A DNA stretch of 64,000 nucleotides, from positions 58,651,922 through 58,715,921 of the forward strand of contig NC_090746.1 of the NCBI RefSeq assembly GCF_036898095.1, given 5' to 3'. The notes beneath the pieces are model-generated. The model worked only from the letters and a program-made list of their open reading frames with translations, searched no databases and was not told where the DNA came from. Source of the stretch: Palaemon carinicauda. Taxonomy: Eukaryota > Arthropoda > Malacostraca > Decapoda > Palaemonidae. A program made the position numbers and the translations under genes. Position 1 is the first letter of the stretch; every line of letters begins with the position of its first letter. Below are positions 35,236 to 45,549 of the stretch, in pieces.

Positions 35236-36462
35236 TCATTTCTTGGATCGGGGCCTAAACGCACCTCTGCTGGTCCTTGGCCCTGACTCTTGTCTTCTCC
35301 CCCTGAAATCCGCTCTCGAGGAAGCCCTAAAAGGCTGCTGGAACTTCTTCTCTTCCTTCTTCAGAGGAGCAGGAGCAACAGGCAAAGGCTTTATGGCAGA
35401 CCGAGATAAAAGGTCCTGAGTAGCCTTTTGTGCCAGAGAAAGGGAGATATCTCTGACCAGAGCTTCGGTAAAGGGATGGTGTGACAGAAGGGCGTAAAGC
35501 AGCTCAGACTTTTGGGCAACAGTCACCGATCTAGAGGTGAAGGAGCACAACAGGACCCTCTTCTTTAAGACCCCTGCTGAGAAAAGGGAAGCCAACTCAT
35601 TAGCCCCATCCCTTAGAGCTTTGTCCATGCAAGACATGATACTCGTCAGATCCTTCGTGCCTTCCAGGAGTTCAGTCTTCCTGGCCAGAGTCCCGAGAGA
35701 CCAGTCTAGGAAGCTAAAAACCTCGAAAACCCTGAAAATTCCCTTGACGAGGTGATCAAGCTCCGACATGGACCACATCACCTTGGCAGAGTTCAGTGCA
35801 TGTCCTCTTGCCGAGTTCACAAGAGCAGAGAAGTCACCTTGGGAGGAGGCAGGCACTCCTAGACCCAAAGGGTCTCCTGTCTCATACCACATACCAGCCT
35901 TGGAAGTGAGCCGAGATGGTGGGAAAGAAAAGGTGGTCTTGACCGCTTGCCTCCGTTCCTTCATCCAATCGCCCACCTTAGCGAGTGCTTTCCTGGCAGA
36001 AATTGAAAGTTTAATTTTGATGAAGGCCGAATGCTTCGTAGCCTTCTTCCTGGTGAATTGAGACTGAGGAGAATGAGGCGCCGAAGGTTGGAATTCCTCC
36101 CTATATAGTTCTAAAAGAGAGCGAGACAGAACCTTATAGTCACTAGCAGAGTCGGTAGGTTTCTCTTCCTCTTCCAATACATCATCGAGGTCCTGATCAA
36201 GGTCAACATCTTGAAGAAGTGGGCTGCAAGCTGCCTGGCATCGAGAGCTGTTTGCGTCCTGGCACCAAGCGTAGGTGTCGTCCTGGCGCCTAGAGAAGGA
36301 AGCGTCCTGGCGCCGAGCGCTGCTATCGTCCTGTCGGCGAAAAGAGGTATCGTCCTGATGACGGGAAGAGGTATCGTCCTTATGACGGGAAGAGGTATCG
36401 TCCTTATGACGAGAAGCGGTATCGTCCTGATAAGGCAGGTTGCATTCGTCCTGATAATGCAA
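35236..36462 (-). pseudogene. Element C gag-like core (408-codon frame)
   Basis: The N-terminal 90 residues are decapeptide repeats of the type SRHKDDTSSR; the DNA repeat runs to about 36640. The rest is the conserved DIRS gag core: ARKALAKVGDWMKERRQ, MWYETGDPLGLGVPASS, MSELDHLVKGIFRVFEVFSF, IMSCMDKALRDGANELASLF and SELLYALLSHHPF. It is in frame with the upstream gag segment (ending 36640), separated by stop codons. The role in particle or replication-complex assembly is inferred from position. Confidence 0.75.
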
Positions 36463-36640
36463 GCTGCTTTCGTCCTGCTTCCTAAAACGCGAGGCGGAAA
36501 CGTCCCGGAGCTTCGAGCAAGAAGCGGAATCGTCCTGGCGCCGAGGGCGAGAGACAGTATCGTCCTGGCGCCGAGAGCAAGAGGAAGTAACGTCCTGGCG
36601 TCGAGCCGATGAAGAGGGTGTGCGTTGTCGTACGGCCGAC
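36230..36640 (-). repeat. 30-bp tandem repeats coding low-complexity gag
   Basis: On the + strand CGTCCTGGCGCCGAG, CGTCCTGATGACGGGAAGAG and CGTCCTTATGACGGGAAGAG recur at about 30-bp steps with multiples-of-three spacing. On the coding strand this yields charged repeats around QDDTS. Copy number is about a dozen. Confidence 0.85.
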
Positions 36641-37747
36641 TAAGTGCGCAGAGGTTTCTTTGGAGAGATACTTCGTTCCCTCTTAGAAGACGATCTCTTA
36701 ACTGGCAAAGAGACATCCTTACGTCTGTCGGACTGGGAAGGAGGGCGGCTGAAAGCTTGCACTAGCGATGAAAGCGGTTCCTGCATAACAGCCATGAAAG
36801 CTTTAGCAACTTCTGCTGGTTCTCGCGGTTCCGAAGGTGGCAGGTGCTTGGGAGCGCTGGCAGTAGAAGCAGGAAGTTTATCAGGTTTAACTGGGCTAAG
36901 GACTCTCTGTTTCGTCCTCTTAACAGGAACAACATCGAAGTCGTCCTCCGAAGGTTCAGGTTCTCGGCTACTCGAACCGGGAGAGGGAGAGCGAGACTGC
37001 ACATCCCGGTCCCACCTTCTCTTCGTCTGTCTTGATTCGTATTGCCACTTGCGTCTGGGAGAAGGATCAGGTGAAGACACAAACGTATCCGACACGTCTT
37101 TTCTACGGCGGTCAAGAGCACCCTGGGAGGTCGCAACAGGATTGTCTGAGGCGACGACTGACCGAGGATAAGCACCTTTCACCCCCTTTCTGCTTTCGAC
37201 GTACCTTCTCCCTTGGTCCTGGGAGCTTGGTAGAGGTCTAGACCTAGGGGTATGACAGGTTCGATCAGCCGCCACCTCCACTGCACTTTCACAAGCACTA
37301 ATATCACTTTCACCCTTACCTTTAAAGGCCGCAAGTTGTAATTTAACGGCCTCCAACTTAGCAGCCATCCTGACATACCAAGGGTCATCCGCAGTCGCAG
37401 ATCCTGTAGAAGGGGCAGAAGTTACTACCTTCGGGGAAGGATCAACCTCCAAAGAGGTAACAATTAAAGGGTCAATAGATAAATCTAAACTAGCTTCACT
37501 AGCAGACTTTGACTTTGATTTAGCCCTCCTAACTCTATCAAGTTCTAATTTGCGCACATAGCGCTTCATAGCTAACCAATCATCTTCATTTAAACCCTCT
37601 TATTCCTTGCACCTATTATTTAGGGCACATTCAAACCCCCCTGCAACCCATACAAACTGTGAGAGGGTCAACTGACACTTTCGGTAACCTCACCTTGCAT
37701 ACATCACTCGCACATACAGGTACACGAATATGAAGTTTTTCACTCAT
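36640..37747 (-). pseudogene. Element C gag N-terminal region
   Basis: ATG at 37747 opens a short frame with a Cys cluster (VPVCASDVCKVRLPK, VDPLTVCMGC) that stops near 37640. The 309-codon frame from 37569 resumes with YVRKLELDRVRRAKSKS and continues with Ser/Arg/Pro-rich, basic sequence ending SPKKPLRT. The same order, unbroken, occurs in element B. The zinc-like segment plus basic region suggest nucleic-acid binding. Confidence 0.65.
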
Positions 37748-37904
37748 GATAAACAAAGCAAAAAATACAAAAATAATAACAAAACATGATTGCCAAATCC
37801 CGACACAGTATACTTCACCAAAACAAAGTCCAAAACAGCGATGTAGGGAAAGCGATTCGAAAAACTCTTAATGGCGGACCAACGATGTTGTCGATCCGTC
37901 CGGC

Positions 37905-38084
37905 AGAGATAATCTGAGGAACAGAAAACGGGAATGATTCCAGGTACTACCCTGTAAGGGTTGTTAACCACCTAACCGCACAACCATAACAAGGCGGTTG
38001 CCGCGATTTTCGAATAAATGCTGCCAGAAGTCAGAGACTTAAGCTATATATATATAACTGCCAGGTAAGTACTATTCATAAAAA
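37905..38084 (-). repeat. 5' inverted terminal repeat of element C
   Basis: Complement of 31560-31730: GGAATGATTCCAGGTA, GGTTGTTAACCACCTAACCG, AGTCAGAGACTTAAGC, then the TA tract and AACTGCCAGGTAAGTA. The last part reads as a strong splice donor pointing out of the element. Confidence 0.8.
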
Positions 38085-38384
38085 TAAGAAGTCCCTGCAC
38101 TTCGCTAAACCTTGCTACGCAAGGTGTGTTGAGATATTTAGTAATGTGACTGTCCAGGTAAAAGTTATTCCGAGTCTCTGTAAGAAAAACTGTTGTAACC
38201 AAGACTTTCCCAATACCACCTCGCCAGGGTGTAGGGATGCAACAGTATTAGCTTAATACTAGGTACATAATGAAGCATGGTTAACCTGCAGTGGTTTGAG
38301 GTCAGCTTGTGCAGAGAACCCAAGATGCTACTTTCCCCAAGAGAGGGGAGGATGAAGAAAAGAATAAGAGCCAGTCAAACCTTT

Positions 38385-39300
38385 TCATTCACACAGACTA
38401 AAACTGGGTAACAGTGCCCTCAACCTTCTGCTAGTTGCCCAATAAGGAGCTTGAGGTATTATACCAGCTGTTGTGCAGCTACTACAGGCCCGATAGAGAA
38501 CGTATCGAGCCTCCTGTGGGTCATGTCTTGCAGGTAGTGGGCTGTGAACATAATCTGACGTTTCCACACCCCAGCCTGTAGAACCTGCGTCAGAGAAATT
38601 GCTCTCTAAGGCCAGGGACGTAGCTACGCCCCTGACATCGCGAGCTCTTGTTCCTCCCTGTGCTGACGAAAAGTGCAGGCACACGGGGATGGGCTGTGGC
38701 TGTTCTCTTGAGAAACAGTCTCAAACTCCTCACTGGGCAGAGTAAGAGATGATCAGGGTCATCTGTTCCAAAACGGAGACTCGAAATCCGGAAAGAGTCG
38801 AATCGGGGAATCGAGGATCCGCCACTCCCGAATTCTGAGTCTTGGAAACAAACTCGGGGACAAAGCTGAACGTTACCTCAACCCATCCCCTTGAATGGGC
38901 GATGTCATGAGAGACCATGAAGTTCACCAACTCGCTTAGATGAAGCCAAAGTTAGTAGGAACACAGTCTTCCAAGTCAGGTGGCGATTTGTTGCCTGGCG
39001 TAATGGTTGCTAAGGAGGTCTTTTTAGAGACCTAAGAACTTTAACTATGTTCCAAGTGGAAGGTCTCACTTCAGACTGAGGAAAGGTAAGTTCGTAACTC
39101 CGTATGAGTCAAGTAAGTTCTAGCGATGAGGAAATGTCCATTGCATTCAGTCGCCGAGGTTTAAGGCTGAGAGACTGAAAGTCACATTTCTTCACGCAAA
39201 TACACAAGGAACTCTGCTATTGCTGGAATGGCATCGAGAGGAGACAAACCCCTTCCATGACACCAACCATTTAAGACTTTCCACTTTGCCTGGTAGACTG
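38385..39300 (-). pseudogene. DIRS A2 tyrosine recombinase remnant
   Basis: Pieces recognisable against A1: the box I segment near 38930-38960 (reads LTLASSKRVGEL in one frame), SRGWVEVTFSFVPEFVSKTQ (38730-38930), and GGTRARDVRGVATSLALES near 38595-38650, the HxxR box with Arg in place of His. Frames are disrupted several times. Confidence 0.65.
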
Positions 39301-39657
39301 CTGCTGATGATTTCCACAGGTATCCAGACAGCCTCCTCACAACTTGCTGCAAAAATCCTCTCTGAGTGAGGAGATGCTGGATAGTTTCCAGGTGTGAAGT
39401 TGTAGTGAAGCTAAGGCTTTGTGAAATATGTTGGCATGTGTTTGTTCAAGTAGATCGTGTCGTGGAGGGAGTTCTCTTGGAGAGACTGTCAGGAATTGCA
39501 GAAGGTCCGAAAACCATTCCGCATGATGCCATAGCGGAGCTATGAGAGTCATTGAGAAGTTGACCGATCTTCTGACTTGAGTACCTTCCTCATCAGACAG
39601 AACAGGGGGAAAGGCGTAGACATTGATGTTGCTCCACCGTTGTTGGAATGCAGCTTG

Positions 39658-40206
39658 CTAGAGAGCCTTGGGGTCAGAGATTGGGGAGCAGTACAACGGG
39701 AGCCTGAAGTTCAGGGCCGTTGCGAAGAGATCCACAGCTGAAGAACCCCACAAAGTCAGAACTTTGTTAGCTACTAGATGATCCAAAGACCACTCGTTAC
39801 TCACTATCTGAGATGCTCTGCTCAGGTTGTCATTGAGCACATTCCTTTTGCTTGGAATGAAGTGTGCTGATAGTGGTATCAAGTGAATCTCGGCCCATCT
39901 CAGTATCTCTACTGCTACATGGGATAGGGGCTGCGAAAAAGTACCTCCTTGTTTGTTGATGTAAGCCTCTACTGTGGTGTTGTCGCTCATCACCACCACT
40001 GAGTGGCCGGCCAGGAACTGGTGGAACTGTTGAAGAGATTTATGTGGAGGTATTCTTCTGACTCTGACCAGAGGCCTGAGGTCGTGTGGTGCAGCACGTG
40101 GGCCCCCCACCCTTATTTTTTTTAAGCATCTGAGATCAGCATCAAATCTGGGGGGAGGACGAGAAGATCCACTCCCTTTTGCAGATTCTCGTCTGTCACC
40201 CACCAT
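39658..40206 (-). pseudogene. DIRS A2 RNase H region
   Basis: Frame with VVVMSDNTTVEAYINKQGGT, FIPSKRNVLNDNLSRASQIV and VDLFATALNFRLPLYCSPI, the same domain as in A1 at 11673-12566. The N-terminal DAS segment is damaged (frame shifts near 40130-40140). Confidence 0.75.
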
Positions 40207-40499
40207 TCGAGGTCCATCTGTTCCGCCTATTCCACCTGGACTCGAGTCGCCACTGAAAAAATCAAATCCTGAGGCAAACGTTAAGAACTAGACAGGCCAG
40301 AGATGAAAGGTGCCCGAGGAGATGTAGCCACCTTTAGGCTGGAAGTTCTCGTCTAAGAAAGGGTCTTGCAAACTTTCTCAGCCTCATTATCCTGTCCTCT
40401 GATGGGAAGGCTTTGTGGAGATTGGTGTCCATTATCATGCGCAGGTATACCAGTCTCTGCATAGAAAGCAGGGAGGACTTCTCAAGGTTTACAATGATC

Positions 40500-40860
40500 C
40501 CCAGATCTTGGCAAAGCCTCAGAAGTTTGTATCAGTGTTGAAGAAGGGTTGACACCTAGTCTGCTAGGGTTAGCCACTCGTCCAGATAACGGAGGAGACG
40601 GGTACCAATCCTGTGTGCCCACGATGACACTAGGGCGAACATTTGGCAAAGACTTCAGGTGCTGTGGAAAGACAAAATCACAGCCCCTTAAACTGGAATT
40701 TCCTGTTGTCTAGGCTGAATTTTAGAGTACTTCCTTGAAGAAGGATGGATTAGGATTTGGAAGTATGCACATGAAGTCCTGTGGTCTTACCACTTGTCAT
40801 AGCGTGTCTTCCGTCTACATGCTGAACGGAGTTTGCTTGACAAACTTGTTCAGAGCTGAG
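40500..40860 (-). pseudogene. DIRS A2 reverse transcriptase remnant
   Basis: Near 40580 the minus strand reads RLLRYLDEWLTLAD, the YxDD box with the second Asp changed to Glu. Upstream pieces of the FGLST and N-terminal motifs are frame-broken. The adjoining 40850-41107 frame contains GMPTKLLGQVEAIQGQTLD and RVLRPVHTFLPPL. Confidence 0.7.
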
Positions 40861-40901
40861 AGGTCGATGACTGGCCTCCAGACGCCTTTTTCACCAGGGT
40901 G

Positions 40902-41960
40902 TGGACTTCTGCCCGGAGGGCTAGCCCCTTTGCTGATCCCATCGCAAAGGAGTCTATTGGCACTGGATTCTTGATCAGGGGAGGGAGAAATGTGTGAACA
41001 GGACGCAATACCCTGACCAAATCACGGAGAATGTCCAGGGTCTGGCCCTGAATTGCTTCCACCTGTCCCAGCAACTTTGTAGGCATACCCCACTGGTGGA
41101 CCAGCATGGGAGTGCCTATCCTAGCGTTTGCAGCCTCAGCCGCTCCCCTCTAGGATGTTTTCCTCCCCTGGAGGACTTTGTGCCTTTTCTGTCCTTGGTC
41201 GGGAAGGGCTTTTTAGACACCACTAGCTTCGCTGCTGTCTTGGTTGGATGAGATTGCTGAGGAGCTGTTGGTTTATAGGGCTTAGATGTAAAAGCCTTAG
41301 GAGGAGGGAGTCCTGGTGAGACTTCCTCCATCTCTCAGCAGAGTGTTCCACGTTTTTTGGCTCGAAAAGAGAGGATCCCTCAAGAGGAGTTCCTGAGCCT
41401 GGCTATCTCGGCATTTGGAATCTGCTGATGGACTTCTGCCCGGAGGGCTAGCCCCTTTGCTGATCCCATCGCAAAGGAGTCTATTGGCACTGGATTCCTG
41501 ATCAGGGGAGGGAGAGATGTGTGAACAGGACGCGATACCCTGACCAAATCACGGAGAATGTCCAGGGTTTGGCCCTGAATTGCTTCCACCTGTCCCAGCA
41601 ACTTTGTAGGCATCCCCCACTGGTGGACCAGCAGGGGAGTGCCTATCCTAGCGTTTGCAGCCTCAGCCGCTCCCCTCTAGGATGTTTTCCTCCCCTGGAG
41701 GAATTTGTGCCTTTTCTGTCCTTGGTCGGGAAGGGCTTTTTAGACACCACTAGCTTTGCTGCTGTCTTGGTTGGACGAGATTGCTGAGGAGCTGTTGGTT
41801 TATAGGGCTTAGATGTAAAAGCCTTAGGAGGAGGGAGTCCTGGTGAGACTCCCTCCATCTCTCAGCAGCGAGTTCCACGTTTTTTGGCTCGAAAAGAGAG
41901 GATCCCTCAAGAGGAGTTCCTGAGCCTGGCTATCTCGACATTTGGAATCTGCTGATGGAA
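40902..41960 (-). repeat. 528-bp tandem duplication in DIRS A2
   Basis: The segments at 40902-41429 and 41430-41957 are nearly identical, both starting GGACTTCTGCCCGGAGGGCT and running through GAATTGCTTCCACCTGTCCC to the gag/RT linker end TTTGGAATCTGCTGATGGA. Only scattered single-base differences are seen. The period is a multiple of three (176 codons). Confidence 0.92.
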
Positions 41961-43150
41961 TTTCTCAGACACAGCATCTCAACTTTTCAGGATGGTGTTT
42001 GTCCATAAGTTTTATACTTGATGGGCGAGAAACTCAATGGTGCAGGTGCCTGAGAGAAGAAAAGTTTCCATAGCTTTTCTGGTACGTTCTTTGGAAAAAT
42101 CCTCGGTCCGTACCAGGATTCCCAGGGTTCCTAACCAAAGATCAAGCCACGAAGTAGCCTGCATGGCATGCTTCATGACCTTTTTCTGGTTGAGGATCTC
42201 AGCTGCCGAGAAAGAGACCTGACGGCTGGAGAGCCTCTCAAGAGACCCCTTGGTGAGCTCTTCCAGAGAGTGGTGGAATGGAAGAGCTGAACGAGGCTCG
42301 TCCAAGACCTCAAAGTATCTCCTCTGCTGAACGCGACGAGGTGGGAGGAGCTTGGCGGTAGAGCCGGAATGTTGAGAGGAGGAGAGATCACAGAGCTGTT
42401 AGGTGATCTTTGCCCAGGCACTCTTTAGCCCTTGAGACCAGGGCAAGGCTTCACTGGTCTTTGAGGACTTCTGAGTGCCAAAGACATGATCTAAGACAGT
42501 CCCTTTTCCCTCTTGTGTGGGAATCTCCAGGTCGTTAAACCAATCGAGTACCCTGATGAGAGTCAAGACTTACTAGAAGGCACGTTTTGACTGTTTCTGC
42601 TCCCCCTCTGAAGTGGGACTAGCAGCAAAGTCTCTTTCTTCCACCTCGGAGAGCTCCTCTCGGGGTGGGTTGTGAACTCACCTAGAATAACGGGGGGTTC
42701 CTGCAGGCCTGGAGGTCCTTGAAGAGGATTTTGGCAGCCTTAAGAATCCTTCGATTCCTTCCGGGGAAGGAGATAGGATTCTAGCATCAAAGGCCAGTTG
42801 GAGTTGTCCTTCCCAACTTACGCCAGAGTTGGAGAGCTCTCTGTGCAAGAACCTTCTTACGAAGGTGGGAGGGAAGAAATCCATCCCTCACGAGGCTCCC
42901 TCGACAGAGGCGAGGGAGGAGAGCGTCCGGAGGGAGAGTTCAGAAGGACAGGCCTCGAAGGCCTAACAGGAGTCGGTTTCACCCTAGGTGATGTTACCGC
43001 GTCTGAGACTCCTCTTTCCCTCTTCAGGGGAGAAGTAGCCGGGGCTCTTTGCAGGAGCCTTGCTGGTGCCGTCGGGTGTTGCGAGGTCACAGAAGAGTGA
43101 GATGAAAAAGTAGGCCTGAAGGCTTGCACAATTGCTTGGACCATGGCACT
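41960..43150 (-). pseudogene. DIRS A2 gag core remnants
   Basis: The 42012-42305 frame reads HHSLEELTKGSLERL, SFSAAEILNQKKV, ATSWLDLWLGTLG and ETFLLSGTCTIEFLAH, the family-A gag core also found in A1 (10260-10560) and A3 (60141-60440). The 42857-43144 frame carries SPLKRERGVSDAV and SPRVKPTPVRP. Stops and frame changes separate them. Confidence 0.65.
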
Positions 43151-43429
43151 GAACCAAGGCTGCTTGCTGACGGTGGCACTATCAGAAAGCCCTCCTTAAG
43201 AGAAAGGGACCGAAGGTTCCTTGTGAGGAGTCTCGACCGATGGTTGATGCAGTGGGTCTGCCTTCAAAGAAGGTATCTTGAACCCTTCTGTGGAGACACT
43301 TCCCTCTTTCCCCGGCAGTCACACTGTAATGCGTTTGCGGGAAGGGGATTGGGGTGACTGTGACTTGTCAAAACACCTACCTTCCTGTTCCTTTTGACTG
43401 CGAGATTTCCTTGAAGTTGGAGAAACTTA

Positions 43430-44100
43430 TTCCACTGTAGAGCGCTGATGTGCAGGAGAACACTGGTGCACAGTAGAGCGCTGGTGTGTAGGATAACGAT
43501 GGCGAGCTGGGGAGTGCTGATGCACCGGAGAGCGCTGGCAAACTAGGGAGCACTGACGCGCAGGAGAGAGCTGGCGAGCCGGAGAGTGCTGGTGCGCAGG
43601 AGAGAGCTGGCGAGCCGGAGAGTGCTGGTGCGCAGGTGGCCGCGGGTGCGTAAGTGAGCGCTGATGACCTGGGGAGCGCTGACGAGCTGGAGAGCGCTGA
43701 TGACCTGGGGAGCGCTGACGAGCTGGAGAGCGCTGGAGCGCAGTAGAGTGGTGGTGCAAGAGAGAGTGCTTGCGAGCTGGAGAGCGCCGACACGCAAGAA
43801 ACCATTGGAGAGCTGAAGAGCACTGACGTGTACAAGAGCGCAGGTGCGCTGGTGATTGTTGGTGTGCTGGCGAGCTGGCAAACGCTGGGATTTGACAAGG
43901 AGCAAATGCGCTGGCGATCAGGAGATCGCTGGGGCATTGAAAAGCGCTGACGGGCTCGAGAGCGTTGACGTATTGGAGAACGCTGACGTGCTGGTAGGCG
44001 CTGAATAGTTGTTGGTGAGCGCTGGTGCACTGATTGGCGCTGGCACGTTGGACAAGGTCTGGAACACTGCATAGCGCGGCGCGTTCGCAAGGGCAAGTGA
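43430..44100 (-). repeat. 15/30-bp repeats in A2 gag, coding QRSPARQRSPG-type peptides
   Basis: On the + strand AGAGCGCTGGCGAGCTGG, AGCGCTGATGACCTGGGG and variants recur for about 650 bp. Two overlapping minus-strand frames stay open across the whole array (43377-44096, giving Ser/Ala/Pro-rich repeats, and 43427-44137, giving Gln/Arg/Ser/Pro/His-rich repeats). The real gag frame is uncertain. Confidence 0.85.
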
Positions 44101-44639
44101 CGTTTAAATACATCACGAGCAAGCAGGCGTGGAACAAGAGTCAGGAACGGAGAAGGTAAGTCAGAAGGTCGGCGAGAAGCAGAAGATCGTCGTGTTGGAA
44201 GGTCGGTTCGCTAGGGGAAGCAACCCCATCTCTTGAAGACCGAGGTTGACCATCAATTAAAGAGTCTACGCTACTACTCGACGGTCTCTGGGAAGAGGCC
44301 AAACGAGCAGGAGCTTCTGAGGAACGTCGGGAAGCAGAAGCAGCAGCCTCGAGGTTTTTCCCCTTCGAAGGAGAAATGTCCGGCTTTGACCTCTTCTTCT
44401 GCCGGCATTCAAACCTTTCCCACTGGGAGGCAGACCACTACCGACACTCACTACACTTATTTTCGCTATCACACTTTTGACCTCTGCAGGCGGGACAAAC
44501 ACACTAATAAAGAGAAAGCAGAAACAAATAGAATTAATGGTAGTCTAAAAATACCTTGGTCACGATGAAGAAAGGCAAGGACCCTTCATCATCGGAGCCA
44601 AAAGCAAAGTGAGCTAAATCACAGGTGGGAGTGGTCGCA

Positions 44640-44785
44640 AGCTACCCCCCACCCCCCACCCCCGTTAACTAGCGGAATGGGTAGTTAACCCTCGCTAAAT
44701 TTTAATGGCTCGTCCTTTCAGTTTCCCCAAAAGTAGTACCCCTTATAAATAGAGTAGGTTTGTATTCCCGTTATAGGAACAAATG
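44640..44785 (-). repeat. 5' inverted terminal repeat of DIRS A2
   Basis: GTTAACCCTCGCTAAATTTT, GGCTCGTCCTTTCAGTTTC and CTTATAAATAGAGTAGGTTT up to GGAACAAAT mirror the A1 5' end at 7222-7330. It is directly followed by the 3' terminus of A3. Confidence 0.8.
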
Positions 44786-45130
44786 ACAAATTTGGAAGTA
44801 ATTTGTATTTCTCTTAATGATACAAACCCTGTAGCTATTTATTAGGGGTTATTACTTTTGGCGAAGCTGAAAGACGAGCCATTAGATTTTTAGCGAGGGT
44901 TGACCAACTTACCTATTTGGTTAGTGGTGAGTGTGGGTTGTAGCTACCCCTCTCACACCCGTGACTGTTACTCGCTTTGCTTGGAGGTAGGACTTCAAGG
45001 GGGACTGGTGCGGGCCAATTTGTATAAATAGCTACAGGTTTGTATCGTAAGGAAAAATACAAATTACAGTACTTTCAAATTTGTCATTTGTTCTGTAACT
45101 AAAATACAAATCAACACTATTTGCTAGGGC
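44786..45130 (-). repeat. 3' inverted repeat and circle-junction region of A3
   Basis: The outer half (ATGATACAAACCCTGTAGCT) and inner half (AGCTACAGGTTTGTATCGT) are complementary. The inner end reads AAATTTGTCATTTGTTCTG, the two termini joined. Confidence 0.8.
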
Positions 45131-45549
45131 TTGACTCACCCATTAGGAGATTAGAATTCCCTGCAAATCTGGCTTTTTGGCTTTATGACCAGGGGATTCC
45201 CCTCTATGTATATTAGCAAATAGTAAGTGAAAACCCTACACCTCACTAAAACCTTGCTATGCACGGTCTGTGGCCTACACAAGCCAATTGTTTATGATAC
45301 TAGCAATGTGACTGTCAAGGTAAGAGTTCTGCAGAGTCATAGGAATCATCCAAGGCCACCAAGACATTCCCATTGCCACCTCACCAGGGTATGGGGACGT
45401 AACAGTATTGACACAATATCAGGTTACACATGGGCACAATGATTTACCTGCAGTTGGTTGAGGTCAGCTATGAAGAGGACCCTGAATGCTGATTTCCCCA
45501 AGAGAGTGGAGTATGAAGAAAAAGATCCAGTCATTCTTATTCATTCCCT

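Larger units (their letters stand above)
31531..38084 (-). mobile_element. DIRS-type retrotransposon C (6.55 kb), inserted in A2
   Basis: Inverted ends: left TTGAGTATTTATGATAAAAC...CGGCAGTTATATATATATATAGC, right GCTATATATATATAACTGCC...ATTCATAAAAA. The outer repeat continues into a shared block with GGAATCATTCC and CGCACAACC near both ends. Genes from right to left: gag zinc segment (37747), gag (37569-35236), RT (35190-34190), RNase H (34148-33600), tyrosine recombinase (33300-32285). A2 sequence resumes at about 38085 and matches uninterrupted A3 at about 45230. No long target duplication is seen, as expected for DIRS. Confidence 0.88.
31101..44785 (-). mobile_element. DIRS-type retrotransposon A2, split by element C
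   Basis: Same family as A1, opposite orientation. The 3' end (left) starts near GACATTCGGAGATAATTTG at 31101. The 5' inverted repeat (right) ends GGAACAAAT at 44785. The body runs 31101-31530 and 38085-44785; without the insert it is about 7.1 kb, close to A1 (7.0 kb). From right to left: gag-like repeats, gag core, RT, RNase H, tyrosine recombinase, 3' palindromic end. Frames are broken throughout. It abuts A3 with no spacer. Confidence 0.85.

Noticed and set aside
36230..36640. Regularly spaced repeats resembling a CRISPR array
   Set aside because: Repeats are adjacent, in coding phase and variable, without unique spacers; the genome is eukaryotic.
32820..37241. Plus-strand frames in the DIRS C region (for example 36644-37171)
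   Set aside because: Antisense shadows of the minus-strand gag and pol; no matching domain on the plus strand.
43430..44100. Second CRISPR-like array
   Set aside because: Same reasoning: contiguous coding tandem repeats in DIRS gag.
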